DNA of 64,000 bases from Asterella californica (Eukaryota > Streptophyta > Marchantiopsida > Marchantiales > Aytoniaceae), in contig JAYKYS010000007.1 of the NCBI GenBank assembly GCA_036924285.1, forward strand, positions 13,082,001 to 13,146,000. Direction: 5' to 3'. Positions 9,956 through 24,200 of this stretch are shown in pieces. The position numbers and the translations under genes are program-made. The notes under the pieces were generated by a model. It was not told where the DNA came from. It made no database searches and worked only from the letters and a program-made list of their open reading frames with translations. Within the stretch, counting starts at the first letter, position 1. Each line of letters begins with the position of its first letter.

Positions 9956-12245
9956 ATGAGCAGTCGCGCTAGTCGAACCATTTATGTTGGAAATTTGCCG
10001 GGCGACGTACGTGAACGTGAAATTGAAGATTTGTTTTACAAGGTACTCTTGCAGCGTTTTGGGGTTTGTTCATGTTGAGCCTCGTTGTAGTTCAGTCTTA
10101 AGTCGAGGCTTCATTTGGTCTTCCCCACGGATCAGGGCTGGCGTTGCGGGTGGGTTGATTTGGAGTTTCTTTTGGGCCTCGTCGCAATAAATTCTGCTTT
10201 CATACCACTTTGTAGCATTCTTCTTTTTGCCGTTGCCGGTTTAAACGTTTTTGGTCTCTTTGTTGTTGTCGTCGTCGACGGTATGCAGCATTAACTTCGG
10301 TTCAACCTCCTGTTTGCTATGTATCTTCTTGCCGTTTACAGTATGGTCGCATCGTTGACATCGATCTCAAGCTTCCTCCTCGACCACCTGGGTATTGCTT
10401 TATAGAAGTAAGATTTACTCCCCCTTTATTTTTGTTCTGTCTGCGCAGCAGCTGTCACATATTTTGGGGATTGCTAAGTTGGGGATCTGGGTTTCACGGG
10501 CTACCTTTACTGTATGTGGGGAGTTTACATTGCGCTGCTGTCGACATAGGCCGAAATACTTTAGGGATTGCGTATGAGGTAGAGTACATTGAGGTTCCGG
10601 ATATTTATCTGTTACTGCTCCTGAGTATCTTCTTCGGCTTTTATCTGAATCTTCACTGGTACGCGGTAAGCAGTTCGAGGATGCTCGTGACGCTGAGGAC
10701 GCGATTAGAGGTCGAGATGGCTACAACTTTGATGGCAACAGACTGCGGGTAGGTGTTTCTCTTGCAAGGTTCTTATTGTAAGTTCTCAGGAATCTTGGTT
10801 TTCTTGTTTTATGGTGTAATCTGTTTGTCGCCCTTACTTCCCGTTGTAAGAACGACTTCCCATTATCATTGTACTACGTACTGACCTTGTTCCACCGGTT
10901 TGCAATATTGGTGTTCATTTTCCGGTCAACCCATCTCTTTGGTTGAGAATTATTCATAGTCGAAACCAGGAAGGTGAGGTCTGGTATGTTTTGTTTAAGG
11001 CGTACGATCCGGGAAATGGTCTTTCTTATCTCAGATGTCTGACGATCTTCTGCTTCTCTGTTTGTCTTGGGCTGGTATTACATTGGGACCGTGAGTGAAA
11101 CGCTACGGCGAAGTTGTTCCACGTTACTAAGATTGTTTTTCTGCCAGTGGCTAGAAGAAAGATGGTTTCTTGGACATACAGCTAGGGGTATCTCAAGGCT
11201 TTGTTTCATCGCTGACACTCGGTTGAACTTTAGTGCTAACACGTTGATGAGGAACTGTCCAAAGGGTCATCATTTCCGGGATTTAGCCTTCCTGTTTTTG
11301 ACGCTCGCTGATTCATTCTCTTATGGGTTAGCCTAGGAGTTACTTTACTTCAGTAGGTGATAAATGTCTCGTGATATAGGGGAGCTGTAAGCGACCCTGC
11401 TCGATGCTGGGTAATTGTTAAGATTTGTCGGAGAGAAATCACATCGTCAGTGGGCAGTTAGTAAGAACTAGAATCCTCCTACTTAAATGTTCTAAGTTCT
11501 CTTTTTGCGCCTGTCGCGTGGTTACATCTCATCTCATGTGCCATACATTCTGTGTACGGGTTATTGTACTGGGTGTTACCTCTGTGAGCGTGGTTCTTGT
11601 TCCTTGGCTGAGCTGCCATTCTCCTGGAGGAATCACATACCAGCATGCTTAAATTTTATGGGAGCATTTAGTTGTGAAATCTTCAGAAGACTTCGTTTAG
11701 TTCTGAAGAACTCGGTTCAACGGTTTCAGTAATTAATAGTCCCGGCAATTACTTGGGGCCAAGTCAAGTCAGTCAGGGACTTGGCCTACCCTTCAACTCC
11801 TACTTCCACTTCTGTATATATCGATAGGCATTTACAACTTGATTTACCTTCATTTTGGTTGGGTAGTTTCGCTATCGGCTCTCACCATTGTGCTAGTATA
11901 TTTCTCATCCGAGCAGTGAGAACCTAGCTTGCATGCCACCACCCACCTTCTTGTTCGGTACTCGAAAGGCATATATGATGGGGTTACTCAAATGTAGAGG
12001 TTAGTATTGCGTCAGTTATGTGGAATTTTTATGTGCTCCGTATGTGTGTGCCCACATAAACGTTCTGTCCGGATTTTCAGTTGCATTCACGTCCACTTGC
12101 TTTATTCAGGTCGAACTTGCTCACGGTGGAAGGGGTCCTCCTTCTATCGACCGCTACAACAACTACACGGGTGCAGGTGGCGGGGCGAGCAGAGGTGTTG
12201 ATGGAGGTCGTACGGGAGGCGTTTCAAGACGTTCTGAATACAGGG
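9956..12245 (+). CDS. SR34: SR gene exons 1-4: RRM1 and glycine hinge
   Basis: Exon 1 (87 bp) encodes RNP2 and the first helix ([11 protein letters not shown]). Exon 2 (66 bp) gives [20 protein letters not shown] and the RNP1 core. Exon 3 (75 bp) gives [20 protein letters not shown] followed by GNRLR. Exon 4 (136 bp) starts [10 protein letters not shown], runs through a Gly-rich hinge and ends SRRSEYR plus one base. Donors are GTACTC, GTAAGA, GTAGGT and GTCCTT; the last is weak. The intron 3 acceptor follows a T-rich tract (TTTATTCAG). Reading-frame continuity across every join and near identity to plant SR34 make the model secure up to here. Confidence 0.92.
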
Positions 12246-15200
12246 GTCCTTGTACCTGCATACTTACACTCGGAATGCTTCATGATAGTTTTTTCTTCGT
12301 TTACCTCATTTTTCTTGTTTCGTCTCTCACGCCTGTTCTGTATGAATAATGGTTGGGGAGTTCGTTTCCAAGGGTTTGTATGAATCGTCGATTGGGGGAA
12401 CTGATATATCGCAACAGGTACCACGGCGCACCTTCTGCTAGATATATCAGTTCCCCAATCGACGATTCATGCAAACCCTTGGTAGAATGAGAGTTTTGTT
12501 TTATCTGGAATCGACGCAAGGTTGCTCGTCGCTGAAGTGTGTCACTTGGCGCTGATTAAGACTCCAGAATAGATCGATTCTTCATTGATTGGTTTCGTCT
12601 AGGCTGCTCTGCAGAACATGTTTCGAAAAGCTTCATACGGGTCGCGGAAATGTGCTTCTTTCTGGCTATGCGCAACCGTAACCCCGTGGCATGCTTTTGT
12701 GCTGATGTCGATTATTTTAGCGCACATCCGTTCATATTTACTTGGGGCTTACTTCTGTGTTCAAATCACGGGTTACCTGAATTATACGTTGATAGTGCTT
12801 GCATCGCGCTGCTACCACATGTGCGGCCATGCAGTATATATGTCTCTCTCGTCTGCATTAATTTCCGCCTTTTTTGCATGCGTGACGCCCCTTACCTTAC
12901 ATTCCTTTCAAACACTTAATACTGTCGTTATCTCAGAGTTTTTGCTTATAGAAGCTATCACCAGAGAGTAAGATTCCTTACTCACTGCACCTTAACAAAC
13001 TTACAGATGCCGTTGGTGCCACAAATTCCACCCGTATTCTAGTAAAATTTGTATATCAGTATATATCATCAATACATTCTCCTGGCTGGCTATATACCCT
13101 GAACCTCGCTTATATTCATTCGCTGACTTCTCAAACCAAGTCAGCATACATGTTACCACTCTTCGTTACTCACCTTGTACTTATATGGGTTCAAAACTAT
13201 TTTGGGGTTACCTTTAATGTGCGGGCGAAGTCACTGTTTTCTCTGAAATCTGCTTTACCCGTGTATCAATATATATATCATCAATACATGTTTTACAACC
13301 TTTACCATTTCCCTTTCTGTGATTGACCTTGTGTTTCCAAACTGACGCTGTATAAGCAGTTTTATGTCAGTAAGGAACCATTCTGGGCATACATTGTACG
13401 ATGCAGTTCAGTTTCTGCCTCTATGCGGTTCCTTCTTTTCTCTGTTACACAGGCTCTGGTTTTACCTTCGTTATGCTTGCCTTTACCTCCCTCATTTCCT
13501 TGTGGCTTCTCTCGCTTGACATACGACGTGTTTAACTTTCAGTAATCTTTTGGCATTTCTCTTCACAAGCTCACGGATTTACCACTACACTAAGAACGGG
13601 AGTTTGCCCTCAGATGTTCCCGGAACTGAACAGAAACCTCAGATGTTCCTGTATACCTCCTGGAGTGGTAGGGAATAGTAACCCTCCACCTGGTCAGGCC
13701 CTTATCTTTACTCCTGAAGTCTTCTGACTTCTCAATCTTGTATACTACAAAGCGAGAATGGAACGCCTTGTGCTGCAAATCTTCCGGGACCATTCGGACT
13801 CCAGGAGGCACAATTGGTTCTGGCTGGCCCTGCAATGCATTAGGCATTAGGCATTTATTGAAGTATCAGACAGAGACTTGAATTATCTTACCTACCACCC
13901 GCGAACTATCTATACTGATAGGTGGGGAGTTATAACACTAGCCCGCTTCGTGATACAAAGCTAAAACACTTGCTCGTTTAATTGCTAGAGCTTAACTATT
14001 TACGTTTTTAGTTGTTGCCAGCTACAGAATGGACCTTGTTTAATGAACTTGTCTACTCCATTAATCATTTCTCACCGGTAAGCTGTTATTCTCTGGTCCT
14101 TGTTTCCAAAGTGGCGCCTCATCAGGCATTGTCATCAACTGTCATTTCTGTAAGGAACAGGATACGATCGGTTCAGGTTCTGCCTTACCTTCGGACTTTG
14201 CTTATGCGAACCATACCATTCTTACACTAGTTACGGTCTCTGATAACAACACTTCACGACCTTCGTCATGCTTTCGCTCTGTTCACACCAAGATTTCTTC
14301 CTTTCCTACTAACCGGTTTCGCTGGTTTTGATGAATCCTTATCTTACATTTTTCTGACTAACTTCGATTCCTACTTAGATGTACCCACTTGGCATGTCTC
14401 TTGACAAGCTCACGGCTCTACCACAAAGGAGGGACGGGGGAAATACAATTTGGCCAACTTGAGGTGTAAAGTTAGCGCACATTCAAATACCCCTTTGTTA
14501 CTCACCACCGACTTCTCTGGGCTCTCGGTGATTTGGGGGTTACTTTCAGTGCGTGTGCGTAGTCTGATTCGTTCTGCCGTACTCATGTACCAACGTTCAC
14601 AATGCACGGGAGTTTGCCCTCAGATGTCCAGGATATGAACAGAAACTGTATAGTTCACCGATACGATAGTTGTAACAACCGAAACAGATCTGCTGAGTTG
14701 AAAAAGTCCGCAACTCCGTTTGATCACTTTCCTACTCATCTATAGCCTAACCCCCTCTTCTGGGTGCTGATAAAATCAGAGAAGTGGTTTAGGTGCGTAG
14801 AGCGGGAGAAGGTTCTGCTGCGTGTTCCTAAGCTTGTTGGTTGCCGTGCGTGCTTACATCTGTGACAGATGGCGCACTCTCTTCTCTCGAGGAAATAAAA
14901 AGCTTAGCTTAAATACAATTATTGTGTTTCAGCGTTGAATCATAGGTTACGTCGAGGTTAGGTTGTTAATTTCCTAGTTCCTACTGCTTTGCTTGCCGAG
15001 GTATTTACCATCTATACAGTGTTGCACGATGGTTGTATCGTGCTTTCAAGTTTAGATCTTGTGTGAACGTTTTGTTTTGTTGACATGAATTGAAGTAAAG
15101 CTCGTCTAACTCATCCTTCGCTACTCTCAAATCTTCTTCGGTCAGTATCTCACCTTTTCTTTTCGTTGCAGTTATTGTGACAGGGTTACCTTCCTCAGCA

Positions 15201-18200
15201 TCATGGCAGGACCTGAAGGTGGAGTATTCTGGACTCTCGAGTTCCTGTCTCTATCTAGTACCTGTGGCGAGAAGTTAAAACGTTAAGTTGGAATGTTGCT
15301 TTCTTGTCGTCAGGTCCTAAGGAAATCTTCTGTGATGCGTTATGCAGGATCACATGCGGCGAGCTGGAGATGTCTGTTTTGCTCAGGTCTTCCGTGACGG
15401 AAACGGTAATTTTCCTTACCGAGGAGAATGAGGCAAATGTTCTGAAGCCGGGAGTGTTCAGTTTGGAACATTAGCTCACTCTCTCTTTTCTTCGTTCTTG
15501 ATCCGGACTAGATTATTTGCAAATGACACATTACAGGCCTCGGTTGTTATTATGCCTCAATGAATCCAGTTGCTTAGATCTGCTTGCACTGCATTTCGTA
15601 CATGTATCTATATTCCATCGTACAATCTCTGGTAATGTGCGCTATACTACACGTTCCCGTCGGGCTGACCCTTCTGTTGCAATCTTTCGCGCTAACTTCA
15701 AGTGTAAAGTTCTCACACATTTCCCCCTTACCGCTACTTATGACTTATTGGGTGTAAACTCTGTTTATGGGTTGGGTTCTTGTTTCGAACTGCTTCTCAT
15801 GGACAAATATATAATCGTGAATTTAGGGTGTGTGGGGGATGTTAATTTGTTCTCCGGAAACCCGTGTACCATGATATATATTCGTGAACAGGTCGTTTCC
15901 TCCACTCTTATTTGGAAAAGAAAGCCTTTGGAGTTCTAAAATTAGAAAACCGTCGAATTTTTAAGTCGATGTGTTATGAAGAAACTACCATCACCCGTAA
16001 GTGGGTTATGACTTTTTTCATTCGTTTCTGTTGTGATTTTACAGTGTAAGTTTTGGATTGTGTTGCTCACTGTAGGTACGATGGGGATCGTGGACTTCAC
16101 CAATTATGACGACATGAAATACGCCGTATGTTATTCCACTTGCACCATCTCGGTTGATCTGCGAAGAATTCGGATCTGTAAAGAACTGGAGTTTGCCGTC
16201 ATTTTTTCAGGAACTGAATAAAATCCTGGACCAACAGGGTTGTGCTAAGTTGGAAAAGTCCTCAATCTGAATTGATCTCTTTTCTAGTCATCTATAGCCT
16301 GATATCTCTCTGGGTGCTGATGAAGTCAGAGACCAGGTTGAGGTGCATGCAGTGCGAAGTGTGTTTCACCTACATGCTCTGAGTGTGATCGGTGGTAGTT
16401 AGGTATTTGAGTGTACACGTACTTCTTATTACCTACCTTCTTCATGGGGTTTGCATTAGCTTTTACATTTGGAGTGATCAGATTGCATCAGTACATACTG
16501 CATTTGTCCTCTTGTCATTGTCTACTCGCATTCAACTTCATATCAAGGGGAACCTTTTCTGGAAATGTACTTCGCACTACACATTTCCATCGGCACACCC
16601 TCCGGTTATAGAATAATTCGCCAACTCCAGTCGGCATTGTTAACGTACATTCGGCTCGTAATTTCTTCTCACTATGTACCTGGCCGGTCTTCCTGTTACA
16701 TTCATTGTCCACTACTTCTACTTCTTTATTGCATGAGTACTTTTGCGCCTTGCTCTCTCTTCGTGTTCTGTTCATTGCCCACTACGTCTACTTCCGTATT
16801 ACCCGAGTACTTCGCTTTGCTCCCGTACGACTAATGGTCGGTTTCTTCCTGGTTCCTTCTCCCTCTGACTCCCAGACTATTTCAGGTGAGACATTTCCCC
16901 TCACAACGCTTCTCTTGTATGTTCTCTCATTACTTTCTTGATGCTCATTGTTTCTTCGTAACATCAGTGCTTCGACTTCCTGCTATCTCTTTGCCAACCT
17001 CTCTGGTTTACCACTGCACAAAGACTGGGAGTTTGCCCTCAGATGTCCCGGAACTGAACAGAAACTCCTGGACCGACAAGGACGGATGAGTCGGAAAAGT
17101 CTTCAACTTCGGTCAATCACTTCCCCTACTCATCTACAGCCTCACCCTCTCTGTTGGGTGCTGATGAAGTCAGAGAGCTGGTTGAGGTGCATGTGACGGG
17201 AAGGTGTGCCGCTGCATGCTCTGAGTGTATCTATGTGGTAATTAGGCTCCTGAGTGTACACCTACTCAGTGCCTATATGCATCAGTGACATTGTGGCAAA
17301 TATTCTACCTCTATTATTCTCTTCTCTTCTTTTTTTATATCATCGGCCTGCCTGATAGCTCATTTCACTCAATAAAACTCTGCTCTTTAAATTCAAAGCT
17401 CTTCGTGGGGTTCTTGGCTATCTCGTTCTTGCTCGCCATCGACGATCTTCACTCCATACACTATCGTTCGGTTTAACTCCTGCTCTGTCAGTTCATCTCC
17501 AGCATTTCCCGTTCTGCACTTGATGTTGTTAGAATCAGTCACATTGCATCTTTCTCGGTTGCATTGCACTCTGCATCACACTAAGGGGAGCCAAGGGGAA
17601 CTTTCTATATCAAGGGGAACTTTATCTGGAAATGTGCGTCTTGCTACACATTCCCATCGGCACACCCTTCGGTTATACACAATTCGCTGACTTCGCTTGA
17701 CAGTTTAGCGCACATTCGGCCCCTATTGGATACTTACTATGTACTTGGCCCCGAATTTCCCTCTGTACTAGAGAGTGGTCCTTGATAAAATCTGCCATTC
17801 TCAGACGTATGAATATACGTACCTGGCCGTGCTAATTGCGTGATACCTCTATACTGGAGAGTGGTCCTTGAGCAGATCTGCCATTCTCGACGTATGAATG
17901 GCAGATCCTCACTGTGAATGTATGTACATAACTCCTCACCTCACTGTGTTACCCCTATCCTAGAGAGTGGTCCTTGTAAACGTCTGCCATTCTCGACGTA
18001 TGAACAGAACTTCTCACCTCAATGTAGCTTCGATGTAAACCCGTTTTTGTTAGTTACCTTGTACTTCCCTTGGTTCAGAACTGTTTGGGTGTTAACTAAG
18101 TGTGGTCGAAGTTACTGTTTCTCCGGAAACTGCTTTGCCCAAGTACCAAGATCAACATAAGGTCCCAAAGACTGCGTACATCTTTTCCACAACAAAGACA

Positions 18201-21200
18201 AGGGTCCACGTTTTACTGAACTCAGTAGGAAATCTTATCGTGTAGCAGACCGCTGAACGTGAAATGTGTATCTTCGTGGATGACCTTCACTGTTCGTACT
18301 CCATTCCGAGATTTCTCGCTTAGAAAGCATATACAATGTGGGCATTCAGACACCTGTTCCGACTTTACGTACTCCAAGAGTACGTACTGTGTTCATCATA
18401 CGAGTAGTCGAATTAGTTTCGTTAAGTGGTCATGTTTTAGGTTATATATTTAGTTTTCGTGTACAGGATCTGTGATAGTTTTTCAATGTATTGTTCCAGC
18501 ACAGAGAATGTGTATTAACTTTCCTCTTGTGCAGATTCGGAAATTGGATGATTCCGAGTTTCGTAACCCGTTTTCACGTTCATTCATTCGAGTACGTAAA
18601 ATTTCTACCGCTTAATTCGGATTTGTGCTTTTGTTTCTCAGCTTCTTACCTCAGTTTCCGGAATTCCTACAAATTTGAGGTAGAGTGTCATTTTGATTAG
18701 GAATCGCGGGCGTCCTCAGCACTGCATTCTTCGCATTTCGTGCCGAAGACTACTGATAGTTGCAGATGTTCTTCAAAGAGTTTGCTTTTATCCTGTCCCT
18801 GCCGCCGAGATTGTTACGCCGAAGCTGATGACGTGCGTTTCTGCTTCAGGTGAAGGAAGATAAAGGCTATGGTTTCAGAAGGAGTGCATCTCGGAGTGCA
18901 AGCCGGAGCCGGAGCCGAAGTCGGAGGTGCAGTCCTTGTCCTTGTACGATGGTCTATGTATGCCTAGAAGTTAGTTTTGCTTCACTGAAAGTTCGAGTTC
19001 TGAGTATTAAGCATAAAACGGGTTACCCCTCTTTTGTGGCAGTTTCTATGTTCTTTTCTTGCTCCTAAGCTGAGCTGCCATTCTCCCGGACGGATCAAAT
19101 ATTAAGCGTTAAATACTACGTAATGAAAGGTTAGACATTATTGAACGTCTTTTCTCTTCATTTTAGCGACCCCTTAATTCGGTGCGTTTAGTTCTAAATG
19201 CATGCTAGCTCGGCTCTAGATCTCGGTTTTTCTGACGCACAGGTTAGAACAGCTCCCTGCAATACAGGTGATCTATCGTGTTCCGGCCTGGCTGGGTGTG
19301 AACCCTTCCCACACGACCTAGCAGTGCGGGGCAGCTTCATGAGTGGGGTTGAATCTCACCATGGGATGGTCTTTCCCAGTACGTCCTTGTAGTGCAGGGC
19401 AACCTCTCCTTAGGGTAACCTCATACGGTGAACCAGATAGTCAATGGTTTTCCACCGATCTCTTCACGGAGTGCTCCTTTGCTGTAGCCTTCGTTATATG
19501 CACCCTGGATGGTCTATTTCTGTTCGGTTCTGTAATTGTCATGCCCCACTATTTCCTGGACTCGTGGAATCAAGGTTTCACTAGTAGGGTTACCAGTGGA
19601 ATTAGTGTTAAATGGGGAGACATTTCTATCGTCTGGAAACTGGTTTCACGGGCAATGCTAGAGCTTTCACTCTGGCGAGCGGTGATGATCTCTTGTAGGT
19701 AACACGCGGCCCTGTTTAGCCTGATTACCGAGGTCTGGCGGGGTTCAGCAGATAGCGGGGACCGGCTTTACAGATTTGTTCAGGGCCGTAAGGAAGAAGG
19801 GAAGCCGACCTTCTGTTTCTTTTCTGATGTATAGAAGGCAGACGATGCCGCATGACTAGACGGTCTATCGTGTCCACTGGAAAGTTGTGTGTTTAACCTG
19901 TGTTCCCTTTCCTGCTACCTTAAACAAACTGCTACCTTCCTGAATAGATTTGCACTTTCCCCCTTCTCCCCTTCTGGGTTCTATTTTTCGTGTTACATTA
20001 AGTGTCTAAGCACTGGGTGTGCACCGAACACCTATACTCATGTGTCACATGTGCTCCTAGTACACCCTTGATGCCTCAAGACAGCGTACATTCTCACCCA
20101 CCTTCGCTACTCACACTTTACTTCTCCGGGTTACTGCGTTTTCTCGGGGTTACCTTCAGTTTGTGCGCATGGATCGACTGCGATTCCCATCTACCAGTAT
20201 ATACTCATGTGGTTGGCAGAAGTGCTTCTGACCTCTACCTTCTTCATGGTTGACTATCTGGTGTTGTAAATGCTGGTTTGATTATTCCCGGGTGCCTCAT
20301 GTTTGCGTCTCCAGACGATGTATTTTACTTGCCGTTGCTGTCTGTTTTTCGGCTTATCGCTGTAAATTACAGTTATAGCTGCTCTCTCGCTCAGATCTTC
20401 AGGCATCGCAGTTTGTTCTTGTCTTCTGCAGCTACCTTGGGGTACCATCTTGGGAAGGTGCTTTCCCTGCACATTTTCCCCTTGGCCTGACCTCGGTTAT
20501 ATAAATTCATTCTGCGTTACCCGTGTGCCAATTTATATACATTCATTCGCTAACTTCTCAAACTTCGCATTTGTTATCTTGTCATTGCCCTGTCGAATTC
20601 GACTTCATACCAAGGGGAACCTTTTCTGGAAATGTGCTTTGCACTATACATTCCATCGGCACACCCTCCGGTTACAAATTAATTCCAGACGTATGAAGAT
20701 AATTCCAGTCGGTATTGTTACGAGAGAGTGGTCCTTGAACATATCTGCCATTCTCGACGTATGAATATAATTCCAGTCAGCGTTGTTGGCGCACATTCGG
20801 CCCCGATCTTCTTACTATGTATTTGACCCCGTATTTCCCTCTGTACTAGAGAGTGCCTAGGGCGTGTAGGAAACAACGGTGAGGTCCTAGGGGTCCTTTT
20901 ATGCCTATTGTTGTAGAAGCTTTTTCTTTTATTTTTTCTTTTGATTTTGAAGCTCCGAAATAAGTAATTTTTGTTTTAGAGTCACAACTATCTCCTTTGG
21001 CGTGGTCATGCACCTCAATCTGCCTATTCCCGGTAGTGCGCTCCTAGACATTCACTATCTTGACGTTTGAAGTTAGCGTACATTCACACCCCTCACTCTG
21101 CTGCTCACTATGCCCGTCTCCGTGTTCGAAGACGAATGTCCTTTACGGTAACTCTTCTTATTACTTGGGTATCTCCCCATTCCTCACGTAGCTGTCTCTT

Positions 21201-24200
21201 CTGCTTTGTGGTCATCTTCTCAACCTATCCTTGTTTCTAGTACCGTCCAGCTAGGGAGCGGGGTCTTTGGTTGAAAGGCTACGGCATGCAAGTCTTAATG
21301 AATACATCTTCTCCGGGTTCACTGCGATTTGGGGTTAACCTTCCGTGTGAGGGCGTCGTCCGAACTCCCCATTCCCATGTTCCAATATATATAAGGTGCT
21401 CCTGGTGCTCTTTTAGACCTCATTTTCTTCTCTGCATTACGAACCACACATATGTTGATTTGTTTGCACGGCATATTGCACTTCTCTTCTGCACTGCACT
21501 TTCCTGCGCTCCTCAGCACAGGATCCGGTCTGCATTACACTCTGGATTCGCTTCGATCAGTTTGCACTGCACTCCGTACATGTCATTACTTTGCACATCT
21601 ATATCTAGGGGCACCATCCCAAGTAACGTGTGCCGCACTTCACATTCCAATCGGTCTGTCCCGTTAGGAAACAGATTACGTTTACTTGACATTCCAGGAT
21701 ACCATACCGGCCACCTTTCCCTTCAGACACTTTCTGCGTACTTTGTTCGGTTATTCTACTCGGTGTTAGCTCTGGCTGTGAGCGTGGTTCTTGTTCCTAT
21801 GCTGAGCTTCCTTACTCCCGAACCAATCATAACACTGGGAATTTGGCATTCAATGGAAATGTGGTGGATAGTTGAAAAGCCATACCACCACGCAGAGAGT
21901 GAGGTACTGGTGAGTGGTCAGAGACTGGATGCTTCTGAGATCCGTTCAGCGTTAGCGCGGCGTCTGTGATCTAAAGGACTATAGTCTACTTATAAACGCT
22001 ATTTGGTTATCAGTACATCAAGCCTTCACTGTATCAACCATGACCGAGATTCATCAAGCCATCACTGTACCCCAAGTGTTCGGTCAAAAACATGACTCAT
22101 CGTCAACCGAAATTTCTAAGGAGGGTTCGTCTACTAAGTTATTCCTTTTGTTGAGCATTGTGTATACGCCTGGTGAGATGAACTTGGACGATATTGTACT
22201 GACGACTTCCTTTCTTGTTCCTTACACCTGTAGTGCCGGGCGCACCCGCACCGCCAGTAAGTCCCCACAAAGTCGATCAGCATCTCGTTCGCCATCCCAC
22301 TCACGGTGAGTTGCTCGCCTGCGGTGGATTGACCTTATTTTTCTGTACGGACTGGGTTTTGTCTGGATTCGGAGTGATTTTTTGGTGAACTGCGCGGTAA
22401 TTTTTCTCCTTATGTCTTCCTGTTTGCAGTTGCCTTTCTTTTGGTGTCCGTTCTCCTTGTGTGTTGGCATCTGTACCTCTGGGATCTCGTCGATCTGCTT
22501 GGCAGAATTGAAATGCAGTAGTCGCTCCTGGTTTTAGAAACCACGTTGTGATGTACTCATTGGGGACGTTAGTTAGTCTCTTCCGAAGCCCTCACAGCGG
22601 CAAAGTTCCGGGGGGCTATGATTATCGTTCGCTGTGAATACTAAAGTGTGATCTGAGGACCAACATGTTTGTAGTCCGGAGGTGCTTGCTGTGGTGGCGA
22701 ATTGTGAGCTTGGAATCTACATGCTCTTAATGGTTTATTGTAACTAAGAACTATCTAAGAAACAGACCTGGCGGATTTACTCCTGGGAGTAAGAAATGAC
22801 AAGAATTAACAAGATCCTACAGATACGGCAGCCTGCTCTTTTAAGACTTGGTGTATTAGAGTATGCATAATGCGCGTAACTGAAACTCCCCTGTCCACTG
22901 TGGCTACATTATGATTTATGTTTTATGACGTACGGATGTTTGGTGGCGCAATGAATGGTGTCTGAGAGTACCGTTAAGTCAACCGGAATTTGTTGCTAGG
23001 TTTCTGATGCTCCAGAGGTTGACCTTGCCATTAAGTTTCGTGGAATGGTCACAAAGGGATGCTTTGTCACTTCCTCCGCCTTGTTTTCTTTTAACCTGTT
23101 TTGTACACGTTCCCATTGGTCTAGTCTACTCTTTGTTTTAAACATGTGTTTACTGGTCACTCCGAGTTAGCTTACATTTACGCCCAAGTTACTGTTTCCT
23201 CTGACGACTGCTTTACCCGCGTACCATGATGTATTGTTTAATGTTTGCTTCTGTGTGCAGTCATTCCTATACGTTACTTACGTGTGTTAATTTGCAAATT
23301 TTGCAGGTCGAGATCAAGATCGCAACGACGCTCGGTATCATTCTATCCGAGTTCTACTCTAATGTTGAACATATGGTTGGAGCAACTGGGATCTCAAACA
23401 CTTAAGTTCTAGCTTTCTCGCGATTGTGTTTTTCTGATTTTGGTCAGGTCTTTGTTTCCCCCTCTCATACCTTGCTCGAGCCGGTATTCACGCTCCTGTC
23501 CCTCAGCGTTTGCTCTGACTGTTACACATTCTTCCACGGCGATTCTATCCTCAGAGATAGGGGGACCCCACATTTCTAATGTGTAGGGGAAACGTTTGAT
23601 TCGTTTTTGCGGGACTTACAGCTTGAATCCTTGAATTATCGGACTGATATTGGAGAACCTGGTTGGATCGATCGTAGATTACCTTCTGGAGGATAAGCAG
23701 TTAATTCCGGGGGACGTTAACATTGATAGGACTGACATTGGTTTTGGACTGAGCTGGGCATGAACGTACATAGTAACCCGGGTTTGAAGAAGCTCCGGAG
23801 AAAGTTAGGCTAGAGAGCCGGGTGATGGCGACTATCTCGCACGGTTCGGAGAGCAGTTGAGCAGCCCAGATAGGTGAACGGGTCTAAGTCTGCTAAGGGA
23901 ATAATTAGGAAGTGGCGGTTGGAGGGATTCCAAGACCAGAGAAACAAGTAGCTACGCTTGCGACGTATAGCTATGCTAGCTCATAGCAACAAAAGTGTGT
24001 ATATGAACACATTGATTGACCTTTGTCCCCACTACCGCACAGCGCTTTGGCACTGTCATACGACAGTGAACATGGTCTTGTCTTGGTGGGAAGGTAGAAT
24101 GAAGGCAGCCGCCGAAATCGCCTTATGTCATAAGCTGATTATTTGTGGGAGAGCAGTTAAATGGTTGTCTAGGGAGTTGCAGCGTCGTAGGGAATTGTAC

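Noticed and set aside
15517..15939. 140-residue open frame inside SR intron 6
   Set aside because: It includes a copy of intron repeat family 2 and has no recognisable domain; chance openness in T-rich sequence.
17769..18004. Regularly repeated short motif resembling a CRISPR array
   Set aside because: Only three close copies with irregular spacing and diverged repeats, inside an intron of a eukaryotic splicing-factor gene.
21271..21969. 232-residue open frame inside SR intron 9
   Set aside because: Composition is Ser/His/Cys-rich, it overlaps the degenerate intron repeats, has no family motif, and lies in an intron fixed by matching exon phases.
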